This document shows, one piece after another, positions 54,614 to 63,436 of a stretch of DNA of 64,000 nt. Every line of letters starts with the position of its first letter. Position 1 is the first letter of the stretch. The notes below the pieces were generated by a model, which was not told the origin of the DNA, made no database searches, and was given only the letters and a program-made list of their open reading frames with translations. A program made the translations under genes and the position numbers. This DNA comes from Endomicrobium sp. (GTDB lineage: Bacteria > Elusimicrobiota > Endomicrobiia > Endomicrobiales > Endomicrobiaceae), in the NCBI GenBank assembly GCA_031290575.1, contig JAITNH010000006.1, forward strand, positions 1-64,000. Direction: 5' to 3'.

Positions 54614-55387
54614 ATGATTGTAGATACGCATACCCATATCTCAAATTCAAAATTTGACAAAGACAGAGAAATTGTTATACAAAGAGCGTTTGATTGCGGA
54701 GTAAAAAAAATGATAGAAATATCCTGCGGAGTAAACTGTTGGGATAAAGCTTTGGAAATCTCAAAACGAGATGATATTTTTGTATCATTTGGAATTCATC
54801 CTAGTGACGTATCTAAAGTAACTCAAGAAGATTATGATAGGCTTGAGTTTTTAATTCAAAATAAAAAATGTGTTGCTATTGGTGAGACTGGCTTAGACTA
54901 TCATTATGATTTTTCTTTACAAATTATTGATGTTCAAATGGAATCTTTTGTAAAGCATCTTGATCTTGCAGCTAAATATTACATGCCTGTTATTATTCAT
55001 TGCAGAGATGCTTATGCGGATATGATTATTTTTTTTAAGAGATATGCACATCGTCATAGTATTCCGATAGGTGTTGTACATTGTTTTTCTGGTACCGCAA
55101 AACAAGCGAAAGAATTTATTGAAATGGGGTTTTTTCTAGGGATAGATGGTCCCATAACATATAGGAAGTCAGGCAATTTAAGACAGACTGTTTTAGAAAC
55201 GGATATAAATAAACTGTTGGTAGAAACTGATTGTCCGTATCTTTCTGTGAAAAAATACAAAGGTCAAAGAAATGAACCGGCTTACATAGTTGAAATTGTT
55301 AAAGAAATCGCAACAATAAAAAGCATTTCGATCGATGATGTTGCCCAAATAACAACGGAGAATGCATTCAAACTTTTTAATATTTAA
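54614..55387 (+). CDS. tatD: TatD-family metal-dependent deoxyribonuclease
   Basis: The 257-residue amidohydrolase-fold protein has VDTHTHISNSKFDKDRE near residue 3, FGIHPSDV near 60, IGETGLDYHYDFS near 93, VIIHCRDAYAD near 128, VVHCFSGT near 152 and LVETDCPYLS near 203. These provide the metal ligands. TatD proteins are 3'-5' nucleases acting on DNA and RNA. It directly follows metG, as in many bacteria, and precedes a TatD-linked radical SAM gene. Confidence 0.95.
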   Translation: MIVDTHTHISNSKFDKDREIVIQRAFDCGVKKMIEISCGVNCWDKALEISKRDDIFVSFGIHPSDVSKVTQEDYDRLEFLIQNKKCVAIGETGLDYHYDFSLQIIDVQMESFVKHLDLAAKYYMPVIIHCRDAYADMIIFFKRYAHRHSIPIGVVHCFSGTAKQAKEFIEMGFFLGIDGPITYRKSGNLRQTVLETDINKLLVETDCPYLSVKKYKGQRNEPAYIVEIVKEIATIKSISIDDVAQITTENAFKLFNI

Positions 55388-55474
55388 AGTTGATGGTCAT
55401 ACTTGTGTTTATCGATACTTAGCGTCATTATATCATGTATCTTTAAATCTATAAGATCTCAAGGAAGGGATTAC

Positions 55475-56074
55475 ATGAATACAATTTCTTATGTTTTCGA
55501 AGGAAATTTATATTTAAATATAACAAACAAATGTATGATGGCATGTCCGTACTGTATGAAATATAAGTGGGCTAATAAATTTTATGGCAATGATTTGAAG
55601 CTTGAAGTAGAACCGTCTTGCAAAGAAGTTATAGAATCTATAAAGGATCATAAAGAATATAATGAAATAATTTTTTGTGGATATGGCGATTCTTTGATTA
55701 ATATTGAAATGGTAAAAGATATTGCGAAATGGGTAAAAGAACATAATGGTAAAATAAGAATTAACACTGCTGGTCTTGCGAATCGTTATCATGGTAGAAA
55801 TATTTTGCCTGAATTAAAGTATCTTGTTGATGTCATTTCTATAAGTTTAAATGGTTCAAATCCTCAAGAGCATAATGAATTTAATAATCCTATGTTTAAA
55901 GAAGAATCTTTTGATGAAATATTAAAATTTACGAAAGAAGCAAAAAATTATATTCAGGAAGTTATAATAACTACTATCAAGTTTCCTGGGTTTGACATTT
56001 CAAAAGTTGAAGCAATTGCTAAAGAAATTGGTGTATGTTTTAGGTCTCGCCCTTATTTAGATAATGATTGTTAA
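55475..56074 (+). CDS. TatD-linked radical SAM protein
   Basis: The 199-residue protein has the radical SAM cluster motif ITNKCMMACPYCMKYKW near residue 15 (C-x3-C-x2-C) and a glycine-rich FCGYGDSLINIE near 63. A small radical SAM family of this size is known to occur beside tatD genes, which this one does. Its substrate is not known. The ATG at 55475 has AAGGAAGG 6-8 nt upstream, so I rejected the longer frame beginning at 55403. Confidence 0.85.
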   Translation: MNTISYVFEGNLYLNITNKCMMACPYCMKYKWANKFYGNDLKLEVEPSCKEVIESIKDHKEYNEIIFCGYGDSLINIEMVKDIAKWVKEHNGKIRINTAGLANRYHGRNILPELKYLVDVISISLNGSNPQEHNEFNNPMFKEESFDEILKFTKEAKNYIQEVIITTIKFPGFDISKVEAIAKEIGVCFRSRPYLDNDC

Positions 56075-56150
56075 ATTTATTATTCGTGTATTTAGAATTG
56101 GTATGCTGAAAAAATTTGTTGAATATCTAGTATTGTGTATGATTTTATAT

Positions 56151-56190
56151 AATTGATAATAGAAGATTATAGCCGTTCGTATTATCAATT
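56151..56190. repeat. Inverted repeat with 11-bp arms downstream of the radical SAM gene
   Basis: AATTGATAATA (56151-56161) and TATTATCAATT (56180-56190) with an 18-nt loop. It lies about 80 bp after the radical SAM stop codon; no T-run follows directly, so a terminator role is only possible. Confidence 0.75.
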
Positions 56191-56413
56191 TAAGGAAAGT
56201 TAATTAGGGCAATCGTTTTTTTTTGAGGTATGTGGAATTTTATAAATACCAATCATGTAAATTTGATTAGCCCAATACCAATTGTACGAATAAAAGTATT
56301 GAAAGATTGAATGTTTAGAACTATCGTTTTATCTATGTTTTTAGAAAAAATGCTACATATGAGACTATGGTTCACGAAGTGTACGGATCTTTTTTCTATC
56401 GTCTTTTGTACAG

Positions 56414-56436
56414 CATAACAGATCGTGTCTGTTATG
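56414..56436. repeat. Hairpin with 9-bp arms, intergenic
   Basis: CATAACAGA (56414-56422), loop TCGTG, TCTGTTATG (56428-56436). It is compact and without a T-run. It lies about 100 bp past the 3' end of tRNA-Leu on the minus strand and could be a processing or termination structure. Confidence 0.75.
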
Positions 56437-56541
56437 TAAACTATAATGCCTTAAAATGTGTTAGTATGGTGTAATAAATAAAGCAACTTGTTGTGTGAAA
56501 ATACATTGACCATATCATCATCAGTATTGTATCTCAAATTT

Positions 56542-56625
56542 TGCCGAGAGCGGGAGTTGAACCCGCACGTTGCTAAGCAACTTGAGATTTTGAGTCTCAC
56601 GTGTCTGCCATTCCACCACCTCGGC
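56542..56625 (-). tRNA. tRNA-Leu (CAA)
   Basis: Minus-strand class II tRNA with a long variable arm (GTTGCTTAGCAAC stem-loop), acceptor GCCGAGG / CTCGGC, anticodon stem TGAGA / TCTCA with loop CTCAAAA (anticodon CAA, reading UUG) and T-loop TTCAACT. Discriminator A, as needed for leucine. CCA is not encoded. Confidence 0.95.
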
Positions 56626-56971
56626 CCAATTCGAATAGTTCAAAAAATACTACAGCTTAACCATATTAATCACAACCCCGCATTCTATAATAAATTTTTT
56701 TTATAGTCAATAAATGCCGAAGCAAAATAAGGCTTGATTAAAGTTTATAACATTGAAGAGCAGTAGATATATTATATGACATGATTCTACGACAAGACAG
56801 AAGAAGGATATCATAGATAATAAATTTGCAAACAATAAGATATCCACACTGCTATAAATGTCATTGAAAATGGTTTCTAAATTATTCGTCAGCAATGTAG
56901 TGTTTGTAGTGCGTATTACAATGAAGTATATATAAGTCGGAAAATGCAAAACCTAGTTAATAGTACTGCTT
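56626..56971. other. Spacer between tRNA-Leu and tRNA-Ala
   Basis: About 345 bp. It holds the tRNA-Leu promoter but no gene. An 80-codon minus-strand frame at 56707-56949 has no ribosome site and a composition unlike the real genes. Confidence 0.6.
56682..56710 (-). promoter_or_regulatory. Sigma-70 promoter for tRNA-Leu
   Basis: On the minus strand TTGACT (56705-56710), a 17-nt spacer and TAGAAT (56682-56687). It is followed by GCGGGG, a G+C-rich discriminator of the kind seen at stringently controlled stable RNA promoters. Confidence 0.7.
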
Positions 56972-57042
56972 TGGAGCCAGCGGGAATCGAACCCGCATCT
57001 TATCGTTGCGAACGATATATTTTTCCATTTAACTATAGCCCC
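56972..57042 (-). tRNA. tRNA-Ala (CGC), with a reduced D-arm
   Basis: The minus strand folds with acceptor GGGGCTA / TGGCTCC, which contains the G3:U70 pair that defines alanine tRNAs, and discriminator A. The anticodon stem TATCG / CGATA has loop TTCGCAA, giving anticodon CGC. T-arm GCGGG TTCGATT CCCGC is normal. The D-arm is weak: only about three pairs form, with a short loop containing GG, and total length is just 71 nt. A CGC alanine tRNA is surprising in such an AT-rich genome, so identity is less sure than for the other tRNAs. Confidence 0.8.
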
Positions 57043-57591
57043 ATCTTCCTGTAAGAAAATTTGTAAAATTATGCTAAATCTTATGCGTGCTACACATGAT
57101 TGTAGCAATATTTAATTTTTGCATATATCATATCAACTCTATTTTGTTTTATTGTTGTTGCTTCTTGAAAAGCAGTTAATAAATAAAGTTTGATAACATT
57201 TATAGTTGTATTTATTATTCTTCTGTAAGCTTTATAATATTTATCAGCAATGAAAGTTTAAAGCTTGATTATAAATATTAACATAATTTTACTAAAATAT
57301 CGGTTTAGCTTAGCATTTCTAAAAATATTTGGAACAATTTGTAAAAGTTTAATGTATAACTGGGTGCATAAATAATGTTGATATACGATTTTGTTGTGCT
57401 TTTCTAAAACTAGAAAGAAGTTTAGTTGCAAAAGGGACTGTATACAATTGCACTTTCTTTGCAAAAATAAATTTTAAGCTTTAATACTCCCCATGCAAAT
57501 CATGATATGTTGTAATAGTACACATACATATGCTAAACTTGGCAAATTGGCATAATAGTAACCAAAAATAATATAAGGATGTTTTTCTGAA
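57043..57591. other. Divergent spacer tRNA-Ala / dnaX
   Basis: About 550 bp with no gene. I looked for a signal recognition particle RNA, often found near dnaX, and saw no GGAAGGAAGCAG-type core. A hairpin (TGCTACA / TGTAGCA, about 57087-57107) lies upstream of tRNA-Ala. Confidence 0.55.
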
Positions 57592-58983
57592 ATGTCATAT
57601 ATAGTCTTTGCCAGAAAATTTAGGCCTAAAAATTTTAATGAAATTGTAGGACAGGAGCATATTTCATTAACTCTTAAAAATGCGATTTCTAAAAATCGTA
57701 TTGCGCATGCTTATCTGTTCAGTGGCCCCAAAGGTTGTGGTAAAACTACTATGGCAAGAATTTTTGCCAAATCTTTAAATTGTAAAAACGGCCCTACAGT
57801 GGAGTCTTGTGGAGTATGTGAAAATTGTCTAAATATTTCTAAAAGTTCGAGCATCGATGTTTTAGAAATTGATGGGGCGTCAAATAATGGTATAGATGAA
57901 ATAAGGGCTTTAAGGGAAAATATAAAATTTTCGAGTGTTAATTCAAAATATAAAATCTATATTATAGATGAAGCTCATCAAATAACTATTCAGGCTTTTA
58001 ACGCACTGTTAAAAACACTTGAAGAGCCTCCGGAGCATGTTGTTTTTATTATGGCTACAACTGAGCAACACAAAATTCCCGTTACTATTCTTTCAAGATG
58101 TCAACGATATAGATTTAGACCTATATCAAATGCTGAAATATCTATAGCGATAAAAAATATTGGAATAAAAGAGGGCTTTGAAATAGATGACGATGCTTTG
58201 AATATTATTGCCATATTTTCAGGTGGTTCTATGAGAGACGCTTTAAATCTTTTAGATCAGGCAGTTTCTTTTAGCGATAATAAAGTGACCGGTGAACAGA
58301 TGAGGGATTTACTTGGGCTTCTTCCAAAGGAAATTATAGCTTCAGTTACAGAGAATATTGCAAAAGGTGATATTCATGTAATTTTAAAAATTGTTAAAGA
58401 AATTACGGAGAAAGGGTATAATATTTTACAGTTTGCAAGAGATTTAAGAGATCATTTAAGGCAAATTATGATTTATTCAATAAATCCTGCAATATACGAA
58501 ATATCCTCGGAAGATAGAAAACTTTTCGATATTCAGAAAAACTTATTTACGATCTCACGCCATGTACGGATAAACAATCTTTTATCAAAAGCTCTTGAGA
58601 AAATGCATTGGAATGATCAACCAAGGATTGTGCTTGAAATGTATCTTCTTAAGATGTCAGAGCAGTATTACGATGTTGGGGAGCTTATAAATAAAATTAC
58701 TGATTTAGAGAAAAGTGTAAAGATAAAAAATATTGATAATTTACAATCTTCTTCTGAAAATGAGAATCAAACGTTAATAGATAGTAAATCTGATTTTTTT
58801 GATAAAGTTTTAGTTCCTGTGGGTGCTGATAAGAGTTTAATTAAAGATACTTTGCCTTTAAGTAATGAAACTATGAAGGAAGATAGTAATTTTCAGACTA
58901 TTGAAAAGTCAACAAAAACGGTAGTACCTAAGCATATAGAAGAAATAGCAAAAAAATTTCGTTCTGTTGCTAGAAAATTGTAG
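57592..58983 (+). CDS. dnaX: DNA polymerase III subunits gamma/tau
   Basis: The 463-residue AAA+ clamp-loader ATPase has RPKNFNEIVGQEHI near residue 11, P-loop FSGPKGCGKTTMARIFAK near 43, zinc cysteines in CGVCENC near 78, Walker B IIDEAHQIT near 123 and sensor 1 SRCQRYRF near 172. The tail after about residue 370 is short and hydrophilic, so tau-specific domains for polymerase and DnaB contact are reduced. No A-rich frameshift site with a hairpin like that of E. coli dnaX was found upstream of the end. Confidence 0.95.
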   Translation: MSYIVFARKFRPKNFNEIVGQEHISLTLKNAISKNRIAHAYLFSGPKGCGKTTMARIFAKSLNCKNGPTVESCGVCENCLNISKSSSIDVLEIDGASNNGIDEIRALRENIKFSSVNSKYKIYIIDEAHQITIQAFNALLKTLEEPPEHVVFIMATTEQHKIPVTILSRCQRYRFRPISNAEISIAIKNIGIKEGFEIDDDALNIIAIFSGGSMRDALNLLDQAVSFSDNKVTGEQMRDLLGLLPKEIIASVTENIAKGDIHVILKIVKEITEKGYNILQFARDLRDHLRQIMIYSINPAIYEISSEDRKLFDIQKNLFTISRHVRINNLLSKALEKMHWNDQPRIVLEMYLLKMSEQYYDVGELINKITDLEKSVKIKNIDNLQSSSENENQTLIDSKSDFFDKVLVPVGADKSLIKDTLPLSNETMKEDSNFQTIEKSTKTVVPKHIEEIAKKFRSVARKL

Positions 58984-59415
58984 TATTTGTTGTAATTTAA
59001 GTGTGAGTATAGTGTCTGCGTTTTATACATTTGGCTTTATATAGAGAGTCATAGTATTTTATGTGTGTTTATATTGTGGAAATTCCTCAAAATTTTAGTA
59101 GTAAACAGAGTTTAGATAGTAGTTTTTATATTGAGAGGTGTTTTGTATCATAGAATAAATGTGCTAATTATGGTTGTAAGAGTTGGCAAATTGATGAAAG
59201 ATTAAAAAATTATAGTTATTTAATGAAGCTCTTGCTGTGGATGCGATTCAAAAAATAATGAGATGAGTTGGTTATTTATGTTCTGAATATCGCACATATA
59301 TTGCGAGATTGGGTTCTGATTATTTGTTGATGGGAGATATGAAATGTGTGGGTAGCTGTTTTGTGTGCTTATTGCAGGAGAAAATCGTATAAAACTAGGT
59401 TGGCATTAAGGGGCA
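58984..59415. other. Spacer after dnaX
   Basis: In many genomes ybaB and recR follow dnaX; neither is present. The stretch near 59225-59265 reads as a few ordinary residues (EALAVDAIQKIMR) before a stop and may be a gene remnant, but no family could be assigned. Confidence 0.5.
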
Positions 59416-59490
59416 ATGATGAAATGGATAATAAAAATTTTGTCTTTTCTTTGTGCTTTTAGTGTGGGTTTTTCATCTTTATGTTTGTGA
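59416..59490 (+). CDS. Possible 23-24-residue hydrophobic peptide upstream of the por operon
   Basis: ATGATGAAATGG opens a short frame reading MMKWIIKILSFLCAFSVGFSSLCL and a TGA stop; that is 24 residues, of which 16 or so form a membrane or signal segment. AAGGGG lies 2-5 nt before the starts. Its stop is 16 nt before porG. It could be a leader peptide, a small membrane protein, or the signal-peptide stump of a lost gene. I recognise no family. Confidence 0.3.
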   Translation: MMKWIIKILSFLCAFSVGFSSLCL

Positions 59491-59506
59491 TATAAAAGGA
59501 GTATTA

Positions 59507-60091
59507 ATGATGTCGGCAAAAATGATTGAAATTCGTTGGCATGGGCGTGGCGGGCAGGGTGCAAAAACTGCAGCACTTTTGTTTGCCGAAGTTGTTTTGG
59601 CAACAGGTAAGCATATTCAAGCATTTCCAGAATACGGACCAGAAAGAATGGGTGCTCCAGTTCAGGCTTTTAATAGAATAAGCGATGAGAATATTACAAT
59701 TCACTCAGGTATTACAAATCCAGACTATGTAGTTATTCTGGATCCATCTCTTATGGAATCAGTGGAGGTAATAGACGGTGTTGGAGAAATTGGTAAGGTT
59801 ATAGTAAATACTTCTTTCACTGTTGCGAAAATAGCACAAAAACTTGGTATTAAGGAAAGTCAGATTTATGTGGTTAATGCGAGCCAAATAGCTTTAGAAA
59901 CAATAGGTAAAGATATCCCTAATACACCTATGCTTGGCGGGTTAGTAAAAGTTATAGGAACATTAGATATTAATAGCGTTTTAGAAGATATAAAAGGCAA
60001 ACTTATGTCAAAATTTAGACATAAGCCTGAAATTATTGATGGTAATGTTAAATCTATAAAGCGTGCTTTTGACGAGGTAAAAAATCGATAG
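59507..60091 (+). CDS. porG: Pyruvate:ferredoxin oxidoreductase, gamma subunit
   Basis: The 194-residue protein has EIRWHGRGGQGAKTAALLFAEVV near residue 6 (first 20 residues diagnostic), FPEYGPERMGAPVQAFNRIS near 40 and PNTPMLGGLVKV near 140. This is the gamma domain of 2-oxoacid:acceptor oxidoreductases. It is the first of four subunits in the order gamma, delta, alpha, beta, typical of the four-subunit POR. ATG at 59507 or 59510 fits the AAGGAG; the frame's first ATG at 59453 is too far upstream. The complex oxidises pyruvate to acetyl-CoA and CO2, reducing ferredoxin. Confidence 0.92.
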   Translation: MMSAKMIEIRWHGRGGQGAKTAALLFAEVVLATGKHIQAFPEYGPERMGAPVQAFNRISDENITIHSGITNPDYVVILDPSLMESVEVIDGVGEIGKVIVNTSFTVAKIAQKLGIKESQIYVVNASQIALETIGKDIPNTPMLGGLVKVIGTLDINSVLEDIKGKLMSKFRHKPEIIDGNVKSIKRAFDEVKNR

Positions 60092-60208
60092 TTGTTTTTT
60101 ATAATAACTTGAATGTTCATTAATAGTTGATAAGAGTTTGTAGAATACTCGATTTAAAATCTAGAAAAAGTTCTTTTGCGAAGTTATTTGTTTTTTTGGA
60201 GGAATAAA

Positions 60209-60538
60209 GTGAATAAGGAAGAACATAGACAAAGTTATGTTAAAAAATTAACAGCTGCTGAACTTCCTATAGGCGGAATGGTAGAAGCTGGGACAGCTGT
60301 AGAATTTCGAACTGGAACCTGGCGCTCTGAAAGACCTGTGTGGAATAAGGAAAGATGCATTCATTGTTTAACATGTTGGATTTCATGCCCTGATGCTTCT
60401 ATAAAAACTGCTCCTGATAAAAAGAGAACGACGATTGTTGTTGGCGTAGATTATGATTATTGCAAGGGTTGTGGAATTTGTGCAAATGAATGTCCTGTAA
60501 AAATTAAAGCAATTACTATGGAGCAAGAGAAAAAATAA
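60209..60538 (+). CDS. porD: Pyruvate:ferredoxin oxidoreductase, delta (ferredoxin) subunit
   Basis: A GTG start with GGAGG 6 nt upstream gives 109 residues. Two [4Fe-4S] motifs are present, CIHCLTCWISCPD near residue 52 and CKGCGICANECPVK near 85. VEFRTGTWRSERPVWN precedes them, as in POR delta subunits. It passes electrons from the TPP-bearing subunit to ferredoxin. The frame extends further upstream, but those residues have no counterpart in the family. Confidence 0.93.
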   Translation: MNKEEHRQSYVKKLTAAELPIGGMVEAGTAVEFRTGTWRSERPVWNKERCIHCLTCWISCPDASIKTAPDKKRTTIVVGVDYDYCKGCGICANECPVKIKAITMEQEKK

Positions 60539-60577
60539 TTATTTTGTTATAGAGGCTCTCTTTGCCTCAAGGGGTTA

Positions 60578-61789
60578 ATGAAAATGATAAAGACAGTGTT
60601 TTCAAAAGGCAAACTTGTTGCAAAAACAGGCAATGAAGTTATAGCAGAAGCGATGCGTCAAATAGAGCCCGATGTAGTAGCAGCATATCCTATAACCCCA
60701 GCAACTGAAATTGTACAGATTTTTTCACAATTTGTTGCAGATGGTGTTGTAAAAAGTGAATATATCGCAGTAGAAAGCGAGCATTCTGCTATGTCTGCAA
60801 CAATAGGAGCATCTGCAGCTGGTGCCAGAGCAATGACTGGTACTTCTTCGCAGGGGCTGTGTCTTATGTGGGAAATGCTTTATATAGCTTCTGGTCTAAG
60901 GCTTCCTATAGTTATGGCTGAAGTTAACAGAGCGATTTCGGCTCCTGTTAATATTAATGCTGATCATTCAGATACAATGGGAGCAAGAGATTCTGGATGG
61001 ATTCAGATATATTCAGAAAACTCACAGGAAGCTTATGACAATATGATTCAGTCCGTAAGAATAGCCGAAAAAGCAAAACTTCCAACACTTGTAGCTACAG
61101 ATGGGTTTATTATTTCTCATTGTATGGAAGTTGTTGAACTTTATCCTGATGCCGATGTAAAAGCATTTGTTGGTGAATATAAACCCAAAAGATATCTTCT
61201 AGATACACAGAAACCTTATACATTGGGTTCAATTGATTTGCAAGATTATTACTTCGAGCATAGATATCAACTCGCACAAGCCATGAGAGATGCAAAAGAT
61301 ATAATTTTAGAAGTAGCACAAGATTTTGAAAAAACCTTTGGGCGTCAATATGATTTATATGAAAAATATATGCTTGATGATGCAGAAATTGCAATAGTAA
61401 TTATTGGTTCTACGGCAGGAAGTGCAAAAGTTGTGGTGCAAGAATTAAGGGAAAAAGGTGTTAAGGCGGGCCTTTTAAAAATCAGGGTTTATAGGCCGTT
61501 TCCGTCAGAACAGATTGCAAAAGATTTAATCAATGTTAAAGCAGTTGCAGTTATGGATCGAGCGGATTCTTGTTCAGGAGGCTTCGCACCTTTATATTTG
61601 GATGTTGTTGCTTCTTTGTATGTAGCAGGAGTGATAAGTATTAAAGTTGTTAATTATGTTTATGGTCTTGGGGGAAGAGAGATCGATACAGGAGATATTG
61701 TTTGTGTTTATGAAACTCTTGGCAAAATTATTTCTGGTGTTCAGAAAGCACAAAATTACGTAGAATATATTAACGTGAGAAAAAAATGA
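60578..61789 (+). CDS. porA: Pyruvate:ferredoxin oxidoreductase, alpha subunit
   Basis: The 403-residue protein has GNEVIAEAMRQIEPDVVAAYPITPATEIV near residue 18 (first 20 residues diagnostic), VESEHSAMSATIGASAAGAR near 68, TSSQGLCLMWEMLYIASG near 90 and the C-terminal YGLGGREI. It forms the substrate- and CoA-side part of POR. Branched-chain 2-oxoacid oxidoreductases share this fold, but the full-length delta and alpha order favours pyruvate. Starts at 60578 and 60584 both fit the AAGGGG. Confidence 0.93.
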   Translation: MKMIKTVFSKGKLVAKTGNEVIAEAMRQIEPDVVAAYPITPATEIVQIFSQFVADGVVKSEYIAVESEHSAMSATIGASAAGARAMTGTSSQGLCLMWEMLYIASGLRLPIVMAEVNRAISAPVNINADHSDTMGARDSGWIQIYSENSQEAYDNMIQSVRIAEKAKLPTLVATDGFIISHCMEVVELYPDADVKAFVGEYKPKRYLLDTQKPYTLGSIDLQDYYFEHRYQLAQAMRDAKDIILEVAQDFEKTFGRQYDLYEKYMLDDAEIAIVIIGSTAGSAKVVVQELREKGVKAGLLKIRVYRPFPSEQIAKDLINVKAVAVMDRADSCSGGFAPLYLDVVASLYVAGVISIKVVNYVYGLGGREIDTGDIVCVYETLGKIISGVQKAQNYVEYINVRKK

Positions 61790-61952
61790 GATAACAAAGT
61801 ATTTTTTTCTTTATGTTTTTTTGTTGTTATAATTTCTAGTACAAAGTAATTGTTTCAAATAAACATTTAGTTTTTTTGTAAACGAGTTATCTGGATTTGA
61901 TTGATGATTTGCACAGTGAATACTAAAACTTGTTTCTTATTAGGAGAATAAA

Positions 61953-62897
61953 ATGGCAAATTTGAAAGAGCTAAGTAAAAACACAGAATGTTTAACTCCT
62001 GGACATCGTCTTTGTGCTGGTTGTGGTGCAGGCATAGTTGCGAGGCAAGCTATGATAGCAGTTGCTAATATGCCAACTGTTGTTACATGTGCTACTGGCT
62101 GTTTAGAAGTTTCTACAACAATTTTCCCTTATACTGCATGGAGAAATTCGTTTTTCCACAGTGCTTTTGAAAATTCTGCCGCAACGTGTAGTGGTATTGA
62201 AACAGCGTATAGAAGTTTAAAAGCTCAGGGTAAAATCAAAGAAGATATTAGGTTTATAACTTTTGGCGGTGATGGTGGAACTTATGATATTGGGCTGCAG
62301 TCATTGTCCGGTGCTATGGAAAGAGGCCATAGAATGCTTTATATATGCTACAACAATGAAGCGTATATGAATACCGGGATTCAAAGATCAGGGGCAACGC
62401 CTAAAGGTGCTCATACTACAACTGCCCCCGCGGGGAAGTTGCATCAAGGTAAAGAACAAGATAAAAAAGATCTAACGCAAATTATGGTTGCTCACAATAT
62501 TCCTTATGTTGCACAGACTTATGTTGGGAATTGGAATGATTTTATAATGAAAGTCCAAAAAGCTATAGCAATTAATGGCCCGTCATTTATTAATATTTTA
62601 ACGCCCTGCAGACTTGGTTGGAACTATAAACCTGAAGACACTATGTTGCTTTCAAGATTGGCATTTGAAACATGTTTCTGGCCAGCTTATGAGGTTGTTA
62701 ATGGTATTTATAAAATAAATATTATGCCAAAAGAAAAGAAACCTGTAAGTGAGTTCTTAAAATTTCAAGGAAGATTTAAGCATCTTTTTAAATCAGAGAA
62801 TTCTCATATTTTAGAAACACTTCAAAAGGATACTGATGAGAGATGGGAACTTTTACAACGTAAAGCATCGGCTGGGTTGTCAGGTTTAAAATTGTAG
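61953..62897 (+). CDS. porB: Pyruvate:ferredoxin oxidoreductase, beta subunit
   Basis: The 314-residue subunit binds thiamine pyrophosphate through FGGDGGTYDIGLQSLSGAMERG and CYNNEAYMNTG (the GDG-to-NN TPP motif, near residues 108-140). Cysteines for a [4Fe-4S] cluster lie in RLCAGCGAGIV near 22, CATGCLEVS near 48 and HTPCRLGW-type sequence near 225. AGGAG precedes the ATG. The 163-bp gap after porA is AT-rich. An intrinsic terminator follows the gene. ThiL (38473) supplies the cofactor. Confidence 0.94.
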   Translation: MANLKELSKNTECLTPGHRLCAGCGAGIVARQAMIAVANMPTVVTCATGCLEVSTTIFPYTAWRNSFFHSAFENSAATCSGIETAYRSLKAQGKIKEDIRFITFGGDGGTYDIGLQSLSGAMERGHRMLYICYNNEAYMNTGIQRSGATPKGAHTTTAPAGKLHQGKEQDKKDLTQIMVAHNIPYVAQTYVGNWNDFIMKVQKAIAINGPSFINILTPCRLGWNYKPEDTMLLSRLAFETCFWPAYEVVNGIYKINIMPKEKKPVSEFLKFQGRFKHLFKSENSHILETLQKDTDERWELLQRKASAGLSGLKL

Positions 62898-62956
62898 TTA
62901 ATTTAGTGTTCACTAATCTTCTAATAAAAATAGTGGTTGATACGAGAACTAATGTG

Positions 62957-62979
62957 CAATGCGTCCGCATTGTTTTTTT
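62957..62979 (+). terminator. Intrinsic terminator of the por operon
   Basis: CAATGC, GTCC, GCATTG followed by seven T residues (62973-62979). It lies 60 bp after the porB stop codon. It is the clearest Rho-independent terminator in the window. Confidence 0.8.
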
Positions 62980-63392
62980 CATTGTGCAACTTAGCGATTG
63001 TGTGTGTGCCGTTACTGTCACGTCTTTGTTTCCAATAATTACACTATTTCTTTAATATATGATTTTGTGATAAGTAAATGTTTTATAAAAACGATTATAT
63101 TACGCGATTCTTTTGTTCGCTTTTTTAGTTAGTATTTTGATGATAATTGTTATTGTTTTTCATTAATGTTTTTTTGAAAGAGAGGAATTTGTACTATAGC
63201 GGGATTATTTTATGTGGTTATAGCTTGTGTTTTTTTTGTATTTACATAATAAGGACACAATGTAATAATGAGATACAATTATTTTTGAAATTTTGCAAAT
63301 TTATTTTTTTTCTTGTTTAAACATTTTTGTATATAGCTGAATAAAGATGCAGATACTTAAATTTGTAAAGTTGTTTTTGATAGTTGTATATT

Positions 63393-63436
63393 TTGCATAT
63401 TATGTTATATTATAATAACATGCAAGAAATATGCAA
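63393..63436. repeat. Nested inverted repeat just upstream of aroC
   Basis: The outer arms TTGCATAT (63393-63400) and ATATGCAA (63429-63436) enclose inner arms ATGTTAT (63402-63408) and ATAACAT (63415-63421). It ends 34 bp before the aroC ATG and contains TATAAT (63411-63416). A possible promoter is TTGATA (63377-63382), 18 nt, TATGTT (63401-63406), whose -10 would overlap the inner arm. It could be an operator or a leader hairpin. Confidence 0.6.

Larger units (their letters stand above)
56075..56541. other. Spacer between radical SAM gene and tRNA-Leu, with two hairpins
   Basis: No gene is seen. It contains two perfect inverted repeats (56151-56190 and 56414-56436) and a run of nine T residues at 56216-56224 that has no stem immediately before it. 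Confidence 0.6.

Noticed and set aside
56972-57042. Reading this tRNA as tRNA-Cys (GCA)
   Set aside because: That would place C rather than U at position 33, and the discriminator is A with a G3:U70 pair, which fits alanine.
57043-57591. Signal recognition particle RNA upstream of dnaX
   Set aside because: The conserved GGAAGGAAGCAG-like core is absent on both strands.
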